DNA of 60,693 nt, from positions 1-60,693 of the forward strand of contig NZ_PVZS01000031.1 in NCBI RefSeq assembly GCF_003004785.1. Reading direction: 5' to 3'. Of the stretch, positions 33,776-42,349 are shown one piece after another. The notes under the pieces were generated by a model that worked only from the letters and a program-made list of their open reading frames with translations, ran no database searches and had not been told where the DNA came from. Origin of the DNA: Alsobacter soli (lineage in GTDB: Bacteria; Pseudomonadota; Alphaproteobacteria; Rhizobiales; Beijerinckiaceae). Position numbers and translations under genes: made by a program. Within the stretch, counting starts at the first letter, position 1, and the number at the start of each line of letters is the position of its first letter.

Positions 33776-34273
33776 GTTGAAGGGCCGGGGAGCGCCCGGA
33801 TAGCATTCGCGTTGTGAACTGCCCATTCCTCGTGGAACAGGACTCTTCAGACCATTCCTTCCATATAAGCGCGTCGCCCCGGCGCCGAGCGGGCCAACTG
33901 GGCCGGTGCGCTCGGCGGCTCGCAGCAGGGGCGCTGCAAGGGGACATGGCTTGACCCGGCTTCCAGGCGCGCGGCGTAGCGATGCAACGCCTTGATCGGG
34001 CGCCAGCTCCCACGGCTGCCCCGGCGCCAGCGTCCAAAAAGCCGGGCCGCAAAAATGCGCGCTGACACAAAGCTCCTGTGCTGCAGGAAGATGGTCGAGC
34101 GCCGGCCTGCGAGCGCGACCACGTGCTTAGGGCAAGGAGTTTCGCGTGCCTGGCCAGCCGGCGCGATGCGCAGCGCCTCAGGCCTCGACTCACCCAGCCC
34201 GGCAGCGTGAGAGCGGATCGAAGCCCGCCCCCCCCCCGGCAAGGACAGCTTCCATCGAGGAGGGTCGAAGGCT
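33776..34273. other. Intergenic region with a 10-C homopolymer
   Basis: No supported gene. A run of ten cytosines lies at 34228-34237. Open frames here are Arg/Ser-rich shadows with no ribosome sites. Confidence 0.4.
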
Positions 34274-34435
34274 TCAACCGAAGACGAGCATCGCCAGCGT
34301 GTAGACGCCCCAGCCGAGGAAGCCGAGCCAGGCCGCCTGGATCAGGCCGCAGGCCGTCAGGATTAGCGGGGCCGCGAGCTTCCGCACGAGAGGCTGCGCG
34401 TCGTTGTGAGACGCAAATGTTTGAAGATCGGTCAT
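34274..34435 (-). CDS. Small membrane protein, 53 aa
   Basis: Starting at the ATG 34435 with GGAG eight bases before it, the product begins MTDLQTFASHNDAQPLVRKL and ends in a long hydrophobic stretch (about residues 21-53) that could form one or two helices. No family recognised. The upstream extension of the frame is low quality. Confidence 0.45.
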   Translation of the reverse strand: MTDLQTFASHNDAQPLVRKLAAPLILTACGLIQAAWLGFLGWGVYTLAMLVFG

Positions 34436-35039
34436 ACGGGAACTCCGCGTTGGCTTCGCGTCGTCCCTTCTCAAGAGGCGTGCCGGCTCAAAACGGGAGA
34501 AGGCCCCGGCAGCCGCCCGGGCGCGAAGGTGGGGGCCTGGCTCAGTCGCGCCTCGGCCCGCAAAACCGAGCGCCCCGAACATAATTGAGCGACTTTGGGG
34601 CGGAGGGGCCAAGTAATGGCCACATTGCGGGCACGGTCGTGCGGCCTCGAACCGCCGTCAACCAAAGGCACTGCATGTATTCTGTTTTGGCATCGCGCCT
34701 ATGTGGTTTGGAACTTCTGCGCGCTGGAGCGCTTGAATCAGGGAAATACATGCTGGAGCAATCGCCATGGACATCCTGATCTTCAACTTGGCTTGTCTGG
34801 CCGTCGTGCTGGAAATGGCGGCGCGCGCGCCCTGCGTGGAGGACAAGGCCACTATCTGAACCCAGGCCTTGCCTTCGACCTGAGCGAGCCTGACGGCGTC
34901 CGCCGCGATGACCCGGGGGCCGGGCGCGTGTTGTCCTCGCTCGCGTTGCGGACCATGATGCGGCGACCCGGGCGAGCGGATCGCGACATTGCGTTTTCGC
35001 GCTCGCCGCCTGGATGGGCGATGAGGCTAGAGAGGCGTC
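34436..35039. other. Intergenic region with one very short candidate gene
   Basis: Apart from the 30-codon frame at 34767-34859 no coding region is supported. The region carries the promoter for the phosphatase gene at its right end. No repeat or hairpin was found. Confidence 0.35.
34767..34859 (+). CDS. Candidate 30-aa peptide
   Basis: A short frame MDILIFNLACLAVVLEMAAR with an acidic-basic tail and GGAG about eight bases before the ATG. It would be a single-helix membrane peptide. Support is thin. Confidence 0.2.
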   Translation: MDILIFNLACLAVVLEMAARAPCVEDKATI

Positions 35040-35873
35040 GTGTTTCGCGATTGGGTGGCCCGATGGCGCGGCAGGCAGGGACAGCAGACCCGTCCGAAAA
35101 GCTACGCCCAGGCGCAGTGGGAACACCACCATGCTCCCGCCAATCAGCCGCTTCAGGCGCCCGCTGGGGCCGCGCTCCCGCCGGGCCTGCGCGTCTATGC
35201 CATGGGCGACGTGCACGGGCGCGCCGATCTGCTGGCGGAGAAGTTCGCGGCCATCGACGCTGATCTGGCCGCTCGCCCGGCCGCCAGTCACGTGGAGATC
35301 CTGCTCGGCGATTATGTGGACCGCGGTCCGCGCGCCCGCGACGTGATCGGGCTCATCCTGGCGAGGCGGCGAGGCGGCTGCCTGGAAGCCCTGGCGGGCA
35401 ACCACGAGGAGCTCTTCCTGCGTTTTCTCGACGGGGATCTGACGCTGCAGCATTGGCGCGAGATGGGGGGAGCCGAGACGCTGCTGTCCTATGGTCTAGC
35501 GGCTCCTCGGCTCTTCCACAGCCTGGACGAGGAGATCAGCTTCACCCGGCGTTGCCAGGAGGCCGTGCCGGCCGATCACGTGACCTTCCTGCGCACGTTG
35601 CCGACCCACCGGGAGGTCGGCGACTATTTCTTCGTCCATGCCGGCGTTCGGCCCCAGGCGCCTTTGGCGGAGCAGTCGCTCGAGGACCTGCTGTGGATCC
35701 GCAACGAGTTCCTCGACTGGAGCGGCGGCTTCGGCCGCATCGTCGTTCACGGCCATACGCCCGTGGGCCGACCCGAAGTGCGCAGCAACCGCATCAATCT
35801 CGACACCGGCGCCTACATCACGGGGGTGCTGACTTGCCTGGTGCTGGAGGGCTCCCGGCTCCATTTCCTGTAA
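35040..35873 (+). CDS. PP1-like metallophosphoesterase (serine/threonine phosphatase type)
   Basis: The 277-residue protein carries the complete phosphoprotein phosphatase signature: GDVHGRADLL (56-65), GDYVDRGP (90-97), GNHEELFL (120-127), and later VHAGVRP and VVHGHTP histidine motifs that bind the two metal ions. The first 45 residues are a basic, Gln-rich extension. The start is a GTG at 35040 behind GAGGC. It is transcribed alone. A broken second copy follows. A role in dephosphorylating the EPS kinase or its targets is possible but not shown. Confidence 0.88.
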   Translation: MFRDWVARWRGRQGQQTRPKSYAQAQWEHHHAPANQPLQAPAGAALPPGLRVYAMGDVHGRADLLAEKFAAIDADLAARPAASHVEILLGDYVDRGPRARDVIGLILARRRGGCLEALAGNHEELFLRFLDGDLTLQHWREMGGAETLLSYGLAAPRLFHSLDEEISFTRRCQEAVPADHVTFLRTLPTHREVGDYFFVHAGVRPQAPLAEQSLEDLLWIRNEFLDWSGGFGRIVVHGHTPVGRPEVRSNRINLDTGAYITGVLTCLVLEGSRLHFL

Positions 35874-36120
35874 GCCGAGCGCCCGTTCGCACGTTAAAGC
35901 GATGACGGTTTGTTGATTTTCACCCGCAAAGATGATGTGTGCTCGCGCGAGCGAAATTGAAGCTCCCAGGCCCGGACGAGGAATGGTCGATCGCTGGCTC
36001 CAACGCGGCAGGGCCGCAGCGTCCACCGGTTGACCGCCGGTCTGGTGAAGGCGCCAAGCCGAGGCCGAGCGGTCCGCGTGCTGCAGGATGGCGCGCCCCG
36101 GAAAAGGTCGCGGCCCGCAT

Positions 36121-36450
36121 GCCAGACGGCGTCCGCGTTATGCGATCGGAGACATTCACGGCCGAGCCGACCTCCTGTCGGCACAGCTTGCCCGCATCGA
36201 CGCCGACCTTCTGATGCGCCCTGTCCGGCAGCACTTCGTGGTGGCGCTCGGTGACTACATCGACCGAGGGCCGCAGTCCGTTCAGACGCCCTGATCAAGC
36301 GCCAGAAGGCCGGGGCGGCGCTGATCCGATCGCGTCCTTCACGGGCAACCACGAGACCATGTTCTTGCTGCGCCTGCAGGGAGGCAAGGCCCCGCGCTTT
36401 TGGCCGATTAGGCCCAACAGCCTTATCCCGAGAAGATCAGCTTCTTAGCA
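36121..36450 (+). pseudogene. Decayed, truncated copy of the PP1-like phosphatase
   Basis: Three conserved blocks occur in order but in different frames: AIGDIHGRADLL with GDYIDRGPQSV in one frame, DALIKRQKAGA in another, and DPIASFTGNHETMFLLRL in a third. One base is missing near 36141, between the codons for PDGVRV and YAIGD. Further shifts lie near 36285 and 36320. Everything after the GNHE block is lost. The intact gene just upstream has the same blocks, so this is probably a tandem duplicate in decay. Confidence 0.78.
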
Positions 36451-36498
36451 ACGGCTTTTGAGCTCGCGATAATCGGCCGCTACGGGTGCACCCGCATT

Positions 36499-36693
36499 TC
36501 AGCCAGCCCGGAGGAGGCTCGCCGACAAGCGGTGACAAGCTTGGAGGTGTAGCATCGCCGCCGCTGCGACGGCCAGCATATTGCTGCCGATAAGGACGCT
36601 GGTGATGGACCATGTGAGGCCAGAGAGCAGAGCCCCTGTGGCACCGCCGACTAACGCTCCGGCGACGCTTGCAACCACCAAGGTTAATGCCAT
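36499..36693 (-). CDS. Small membrane protein, 64 aa
   Basis: From the ATG at 36693, with GGAAG about seven bases upstream, the product starts MALTLVVASVAGALVGGATG and is almost wholly hydrophobic, with two Gly/Ala-rich helices and a short basic tail. Its GALVGGATGALLSG spacing recalls the 95-residue protein at 31.8 kb. Function unknown. Confidence 0.45.
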   Translation of the reverse strand: MALTLVVASVAGALVGGATGALLSGLTWSITSVLIGSNMLAVAAAAMLHLQACHRLSASLLRAG

Positions 36694-37243
36694 GTGCAAC
36701 TTCCGATGAGGTCGCCCGGAGCGTGTCTGATTCTTGCTTCCTGCGCTCGCCCGATGGAATGCGCACTGCTTAATTGTCGCTGCCCTGATATTTTTGTATC
36801 ACCTCTGGGACTGCACCGTGCGGCGTTGGATACGCCGAGCTCACGCCGCAGGGCGGTTCGAACTCTCGACGGAGCGCGCAAGGGCGGTGCGGTCAATAGC
36901 TACCAGCTGTCCCAGGTCAGGCTCGGGGCGGCCAGTCCTTCGCGACTGAGGCACACTGTCGCATCCAAGAGCTAATCACGGTCGAGGCTGGCAAGGGATG
37001 CCAATGCCGGCATAGGTAAGTACCCTCGGAAGGACCCAGAGGAACGTCCTGAAGGTGTTTGAATGGCAAAAGCCAAGGCAAGCTATGTAGAACAACTGGG
37101 TTTCGCAGAAAGAATGTGCTGGGTGCGCGAGGCGCTGATTAAGCCTGACTCAAAAACCGGGTCGCGTGCGATAAGACGGCCACTACAAATTTAGATAAGG
37201 TTGTGTTAATTCCCGGCTGAGTGGAGACGCCGGGGGGGCAGTC
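36694..37243. other. Intergenic region before the glycosylphosphotransferase gene
   Basis: The composition is less GC-rich than its surroundings. Only one short frame (37063-37194) is worth listing. A frame at 36734 could encode one membrane helix but lacks a good start. The promoter of the glycosylphosphotransferase gene should lie near 37190-37230, which is AT-richer (TAAGGTTGTGTTAATT). Confidence 0.35.
37063..37194 (+). CDS. Candidate 43-aa peptide
   Basis: The frame reads MAKAKASYVEQLGFAERMCW and continues with a basic C-terminus. The ribosome site is weak (GAAGGTG). It lies 49 bases before the glycosylphosphotransferase gene. No family recognised. Confidence 0.22.
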   Translation: MAKAKASYVEQLGFAERMCWVREALIKPDSKTGSRAIRRPLQI

Positions 37244-38689
37244 ATGGACGCGGCAGCGAAACAGGCGGTAGCATCCAGCGGCATCGAAGGCGCTCGTCAC
37301 TGGGTGGCGCCTCTGCGGTTTCAGTCGATTGGGGCGGTCGTCGCCACCCTCGACTCGATGCTGATCTTGGCCGCCGCCTACGCCGGCGCGGAAGGCTATC
37401 ATCTCTCCGTCTTGGGCCAGGGCGTCGCTTCGGCCCCCTATCTCGCCATTGCGCTCGCCACCGCGGCTCTGTTCGGCACCGCCATGCACAGCCGCGGCCT
37501 CTACGAGCCCCGCAGTCTGATGCGCTTCTACAAGCAGCTCGCCAGCCTGACGGTGATCTGGGGCGGGGTCTGCTGCCTGCTCATCGTCGTCGGCTTCGCC
37601 CTGAAGTTCGGCGCCTCGCTGTCGCGCGGGGCCGTGTTCTGCTTCATGTTCGGCGGCTATGGCCTGCTCGTGGCCAACCGCCTCGCATGGCGGATCGGCG
37701 CCGAACGGGCGCTAGAGCGTGATGCCTTTCGGCTGCGCCGCGTCGCCCTGCTGACGATAGGGGAAGCCACCCAGGATGAGGCGACCCGGAAGCTGAGGAG
37801 CCTGGGCTACGATCCCGTCGAGCGCCGTCACATTCAGACCGGGGCAGACGACGCAAAGCTCTCCGAAGACCTCAAGGCCTTCGCCGCGGAGCTGCGCGGC
37901 CACCCGATCGAGGAGGTTTTCGTCTTCGCCAGCTGGGACGTCTTGGCGGCGTTCAACCACCACTGGCATGTGCTGCGCGCCCTGCCGTTGCCGGTGAAGC
38001 TCACCCCCGTCGGGACCGCGGCCGCCATGCTGGCGCGTCCCTCGACCGTCCTCGGGCACACCGTCGCCTTCGAGGTGCAGCGGCCGCCGCTGAGCGAATG
38101 GGAGCAGCGCCAGAAGCGCTGCCTCGATTGCTTCGTGGCCGCCGGCGGGCTGCTCGTGCTCAGCCCCCTGCTGCTGCTGGTCGCGCTCGCCATCCGGCTC
38201 GAAGGCCCCGGTCCGGTGCTCTTTCGGCAGCATCGGCAGGGCTTCAACGGGGCGAAGTTCAGCATCCTGAAGTTCCGCAGCATGCTCGTCCTGGAGGATG
38301 GGGCGGTGATCCGCCAGGCCCAGCGCGGCGATCCGCGCATCACCCGCGTGGGGGCCTTCATCCGCCGCACCAGCCTCGACGAGCTGCCGCAACTCTTCAA
38401 CGTGCTGCGTGGCGACATGTCGCTGGTCGGCCCGCGGCCGCACGCCGTCGCCCACGACAATCTCTACGACGCGATGATCGCCAACTACGCCAAGCGCTGG
38501 CACGTGAAGCCCGGCCTGACCGGCTGGGCGCAGGTCAACGGCTCGCGCGGCGAGACCCCCACCGTCGAGAGCATGGAAGCCCGCGTGCGCTACGACCTCT
38601 GGTACATCGACAACTGGAGCCTGTGGCTCGACCTGCGCATCCTGCTGCGCACGGGACGGGAGGTGCTGCGCTCGCAGAGCGCCTACTGA
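37244..38689 (+). CDS. Polyprenyl glycosylphosphotransferase (undecaprenyl-phosphate sugar phosphotransferase)
   Basis: This 481-residue membrane enzyme moves a sugar-1-phosphate onto undecaprenyl phosphate, the first step of EPS repeat-unit synthesis. It has four N-terminal membrane helices (about 28-150), a CoA-binding-like Rossmann domain (about 160-260), and a C-terminal bacterial sugar transferase domain (about 291-477). That domain shows KFRSM, RRTSLDELPQLFNVLRGDMSLVGPRP with the Asp379-Glu380 catalytic pair, and KPGLTGWAQVNG. This is the only initiating transferase seen, so it may serve both EPS loci. Glucose or galactose is likely; the sugar is not readable. Confidence 0.94.
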   Translation: MDAAAKQAVASSGIEGARHWVAPLRFQSIGAVVATLDSMLILAAAYAGAEGYHLSVLGQGVASAPYLAIALATAALFGTAMHSRGLYEPRSLMRFYKQLASLTVIWGGVCCLLIVVGFALKFGASLSRGAVFCFMFGGYGLLVANRLAWRIGAERALERDAFRLRRVALLTIGEATQDEATRKLRSLGYDPVERRHIQTGADDAKLSEDLKAFAAELRGHPIEEVFVFASWDVLAAFNHHWHVLRALPLPVKLTPVGTAAAMLARPSTVLGHTVAFEVQRPPLSEWEQRQKRCLDCFVAAGGLLVLSPLLLLVALAIRLEGPGPVLFRQHRQGFNGAKFSILKFRSMLVLEDGAVIRQAQRGDPRITRVGAFIRRTSLDELPQLFNVLRGDMSLVGPRPHAVAHDNLYDAMIANYAKRWHVKPGLTGWAQVNGSRGETPTVESMEARVRYDLWYIDNWSLWLDLRILLRTGREVLRSQSAY

Positions 38690-38862
38690 GCTAACCTAGA
38701 GGACCGCATCTAGGGCTTGGGCAAGTGCTTAATGATAAAGGGCGGCTTTCCAAGTCAATCGCGTCTTATGCAGGCGCTCGGGAACCAAGTCAGGATTCGA
38801 GGTCTCTGCTAACCGAGTGCGCCTCATGCGGGCCTGCCCGCCCTTAACTCTCACGAGGTAAT

Positions 38863-39933
38863 ATGAGCCGATTGATCGCCCGCCGCCCCTTGCTCGGCGC
38901 CCTTGCCGTGGGAGGCCTCGCCCTAACGCGGCGTACGGCCTCGTCCGGGCCGTCGCAGAAGACCCCTTTTTTGCGGGGCGTCAATCTGTCCGGCAAAGAA
39001 TTCTACCCCGGGGACCAGTGGCCCAGGAAGGAGGTCGTCCGCTATTATCTCCGCGAAAAGCGTATGAACTGTGCGAGGCTATGCATCAGTTGGGAACTGC
39101 TTCAGCCACAGCTCGGCGGCCCTTTGGCATCCGATATGGTCGACGGCATCGAGCGAATGATCGAGCAGATCAGCGCGGCTCAAGCTTGGACCATTCTTGA
39201 CCTGCACAATTACAGCCGTCGGACTGAAGCCGGAATAACTTACATCATCGGCGAGAGCGGGACGCGAGTTACGATCGGGCATCTTGCGGGTTTGTGGAAA
39301 GCAATCGCAGAGAGGTGGGGAAATAGGAAAGATGTGCTATTCGGACTTATGAACGAACCGCATGACCAATCGACCGCAATCCTCGTAAAGTCTTACAATG
39401 AGACCATCGCCGCGATCCGCGCGACGGGGTCCAGCAATCTGATCCTTGTGAACGGCAACGACTGGAACGCAGAAGCGTGGCGTCCGGGTCATGACAACCT
39501 AGATCTGATGCTCAATGTGTCTGATCCGGCTGACAATCTTGCGTTCGACGTTCACCAATACTTTGACCGATACAGCGCTGGTCAAAAACCCGAAGTGGTG
39601 AAGGGCTGGGGCGAAGGCCTGCGCAATTTCACTACCTGGGCCCGCAAGCACGGAAAAAAGGGATTCTGCGGCGAGTTCGCTGGCCCAGGGAGCGCTGACG
39701 GCGTCGCGGCCGTTGATGCTTTCCTCACCTACCTAGAGATGAACCAGGATGTCTGGCTGGGGTGGGCCTGGTGGGGAGCAGGTGGTTGGTGGCCCAGGGA
39801 CTACCTGTTCCGCTTGGACCCCATATCGCTGAATGAGCCATGGCCAGATCCGCCGATCGATCAACCGGGGATGGCGGCCTTAACCCATCGCCTTCCCGGT
39901 GCCACACCCTTCAACGGTCAGCAGGCTCAATAA
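38863..39933 (+). CDS. Exported glycoside hydrolase family 5
   Basis: The 356-residue product starts MSRLIARRPLLGALAVGGLAL, a basic hydrophobic leader with a possible twin-arginine variant. The GH5 barrel follows: LRGVNLSGKEF (about 37-47), LDLHNYSRR, GLMNEPHD with acid/base Glu165, FDVHQYFD, and GFCGEFAGP with nucleophile Glu271. It is related to endo-beta-1,4-glucanases. It stands 173 bases after the glycosylphosphotransferase and may be co-expressed. Polymer trimming is inferred. It is more similar in motifs to the N-terminal half of the 809-residue protein than to the GH5 at 7.1 kb. Confidence 0.88.
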   Translation: MSRLIARRPLLGALAVGGLALTRRTASSGPSQKTPFLRGVNLSGKEFYPGDQWPRKEVVRYYLREKRMNCARLCISWELLQPQLGGPLASDMVDGIERMIEQISAAQAWTILDLHNYSRRTEAGITYIIGESGTRVTIGHLAGLWKAIAERWGNRKDVLFGLMNEPHDQSTAILVKSYNETIAAIRATGSSNLILVNGNDWNAEAWRPGHDNLDLMLNVSDPADNLAFDVHQYFDRYSAGQKPEVVKGWGEGLRNFTTWARKHGKKGFCGEFAGPGSADGVAAVDAFLTYLEMNQDVWLGWAWWGAGGWWPRDYLFRLDPISLNEPWPDPPIDQPGMAALTHRLPGATPFNGQQAQ

Positions 39934-39945
39934 ACGACTGACTTG

Positions 39946-41109
39946 TTATCGTTCGCTCAGCGCGATGAAGCTGGCCCCGATCTTATCCCATGACAATGCA
40001 CGACGCAGCAACTGGGCGGCTACATCGGCCCGATCCTGCCAGGTCTCCACCGGAACCTCGTAGAAACGGACGATTGCGTCCGCGATTGCCTCGGCGGTCA
40101 CAGGGGTCGCCACCAGTTCACCGGCCAATCCTTGATCGAACAGGTCCTGCAGACCTCCAGCCGTGGTCGCAATGACGGGCCGATTGTTAACTCCCGCGAG
40201 AACGGCGACGCCGCTCTGGGAGGAAAAATCGGCATAGGCGAGCACCAGCGCATCAACACGCGCGAGAAGCTGAGGGACTTCCGCATCCGGAATGAAACCG
40301 TCTGCGAAAAGGATCGCGTCCTGGTCGAGGGCCGCGGCTTCTTTGCAAATCTGCCAGTAGTCGGGCTCGTGCGGATGCGGCTCTCCGGCGACTAGCAACC
40401 TGACGTCCGTCCCGCGTCGACGCGCGAGATGAACGCCTCGGATTGTCTCAAGGATATTCTTGTTCCGCCGAACTGTACCAAAGGAGAGGAGCACGCGAGA
40501 CCCTGGCATTGGAGTCTGCACAGCTAAAGGAAAAGCTCCATGCGGGATAACCGTGATCTTGGCAGGGTCTATATTGTGCTGGGCTACGGCGCGGGCCTTA
40601 GCGGCTGAGGTAAGCACGACCAAATGCGTCGCCAGGCGGTAGGACAGCGCATGAGCGCCTGCCTCCAGTCGGCGAAGGCCACCGCGAAACCGCCACGCAT
40701 GAGGTTCTACGTCATGAACGACGAATATCAGCCTGCCACGCATGGCCCTGATATACAGAAACAACGGGAGCGTGAACGGGAGCGGCTCCGGGATCGTGAA
40801 GATATAGCTTGTCGTCCTAGGCCATCGCCTTGCCACAGCGACTGATCCAACGAAGATGCGCCAAAGCGACGCCAGCCCTTTTCGAAATCGCGATCCCTCC
40901 GAGACGAGTTCGCGCGGCACGAACACCCTGATAAGGTGCGGTCCCGCGGGCTCACGCTCTTCCGGCAAAGCTCGAGGAGATATAAACGTTATGTCATGAC
41001 CGATTTGCGCAATCGCATTGGCTAAGCTCTGTGCGTACCAGCCCGTGCCTGATCGCCAGACCTTTGACATGAGGACGATCCGACTCACGTTCAAGTTCCT
41101 ATCATTCAT
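39946..41109 (-). CDS. Glycosyltransferase family 4
   Basis: A 387-residue GT-B transferase. SKVWRSGTGWYAQSLANAIA near the start is the donor/acceptor loop; FVVHDVEP, VIPHGAFP, RVLLSFGTVRRNKN and the C-terminal SSQSGVAVLAGVNNRPVIATTAGG block are the usual GT4 elements. The frame is open to 41496, but the ATG at 41109 begins the Rossmann fold. Only 36 bases separate it from the divergent GT2 gene. GC content is lower than in the first cluster. Donor unknown. Confidence 0.87.
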   Translation of the reverse strand: MNDRNLNVSRIVLMSKVWRSGTGWYAQSLANAIAQIGHDITFISPRALPEEREPAGPHLIRVFVPRELVSEGSRFRKGLASLWRIFVGSVAVARRWPRTTSYIFTIPEPLPFTLPLFLYIRAMRGRLIFVVHDVEPHAWRFRGGLRRLEAGAHALSYRLATHLVVLTSAAKARAVAQHNIDPAKITVIPHGAFPLAVQTPMPGSRVLLSFGTVRRNKNILETIRGVHLARRRGTDVRLLVAGEPHPHEPDYWQICKEAAALDQDAILFADGFIPDAEVPQLLARVDALVLAYADFSSQSGVAVLAGVNNRPVIATTAGGLQDLFDQGLAGELVATPVTAEAIADAIVRFYEVPVETWQDRADVAAQLLRRALSWDKIGASFIALSER

Positions 41110-41145
41110 CGCATTCTGTGTAGTACTATCCGAGGCGCGCTCGAC

Positions 41146-42282
41146 ATGAAAGTCGAAAATCTGCATGATTCTACCCTGAAAGCAACAGCCATCGTCATTC
41201 TGAACTATAAAGGTGTGACGGATACGATTAGCTGCATCGAGTCTTGCCTGCAGCTTATCGGGCCGGTCAGCATCATCGTTGTCGACAACTTTTCGCCGGA
41301 TGACTCGATACCTGTTCTGCAACGCTGGGGCCGGGAGCGGCTGTGTGTCTTGAATGCGGAGCGGCGTCAAAACGGCCGTCCTGAGGTGCGGTTCATCGAG
41401 GCAGGTCCCGAGTTGCTGGCTCCCGACGCCTTGCCGACGCCCGAGCTGCATGAGATCCATCTCCTTGGGCTTAACGTCAATCTTGGCTATGCGCACGGCA
41501 ACAATTGCGGAATCCGCTATGCATGGGCTGGCCCATTCGCATATTTCTGGGTTCTAAATAACGACACAGAGGTCGCCCCGGATGCGCTCGCACACTTGCA
41601 GGCGCGGTTCGACGAGGATTCCCGCATCGGCATGTGCGGTTCCAAGCTTGTCTATTATGACCGTCCCGATCGCGTCCAAAATCTGGCGGGAGGCTGTTAC
41701 AGCCCCCTCAAGGGCCGTAGCTTCGCCATCGGCATGGGATCCCTCTCTTCGTCCCCCTGTGATCGTGCGAATGTGGAGCGACAACTCAGCTATGTCAGCG
41801 GAGCTTCCATGTTGGTCTCTCGCGAGATGATCGATGCAGTAGGTTTAATGGAGGAAAGTTATTTTTTGTTTTGGGAGGAAGTCGAGTGGGCATTTCGGGC
41901 AAAAGGGAGGTTCAAACTGGGGTTTGCACAAAATTCGATCGTGCGGCACCGGGTTGGGGCATCGATCGGCACCGAAGACATCGGAAAGCAATCATTGCTT
42001 GCTGAATTTTACATGCTGCGAAATAGGATTCGATTTTGTAGAAAATATTCACGTTGTGCCCTGCCTTTCGTGGCTGCTGATGTGGCGCGGCAGTTGGGCC
42101 GCACCGTCTGGGCTGGGGATTGGAACAGGTTCCGCGTTCTCTGTTGGGCCGTCATTGGGTGGCACCTCTATGCCGGGCGAGTGATCTCTCCAACGCAGTT
42201 CCGCTCAATCGGCGGTGAGGCGCAGCCTAGCGCGGCCCATAACGCGCCTGCAGATGCAAACCGGGCCAGTCGACACGCCTGA
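41146..42282 (+). CDS. Glycosyltransferase family 2 (rhamnosyltransferase-like)
   Basis: The 378-residue protein shows AIVILNYKGVTDTISCIESC, IIVVDNFSPDDS, NLGYAHGNNCGIRYA and the FWVLNNDTEVAPDAL metal site, then YFLFWEEVEWAFRAK. The NLGYAxGNN and LNNDT motifs are typical of WbbL-type rhamnosyltransferases, which fits the dTDP-rhamnose genes at both window ends. Assignment of rhamnose is an inference. It is divergent from the GT4 gene and convergent with the long GH5 gene. Confidence 0.86.
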   Translation: MKVENLHDSTLKATAIVILNYKGVTDTISCIESCLQLIGPVSIIVVDNFSPDDSIPVLQRWGRERLCVLNAERRQNGRPEVRFIEAGPELLAPDALPTPELHEIHLLGLNVNLGYAHGNNCGIRYAWAGPFAYFWVLNNDTEVAPDALAHLQARFDEDSRIGMCGSKLVYYDRPDRVQNLAGGCYSPLKGRSFAIGMGSLSSSPCDRANVERQLSYVSGASMLVSREMIDAVGLMEESYFLFWEEVEWAFRAKGRFKLGFAQNSIVRHRVGASIGTEDIGKQSLLAEFYMLRNRIRFCRKYSRCALPFVAADVARQLGRTVWAGDWNRFRVLCWAVIGWHLYAGRVISPTQFRSIGGEAQPSAAHNAPADANRASRHA

Positions 42283-42349
42283 CGTGAGGCCCCCGCCACA
42301 CCGCCCTAGCGTAGCCGATCCGCGCGCGCGATTAGGCGAGGGCTGCCCT

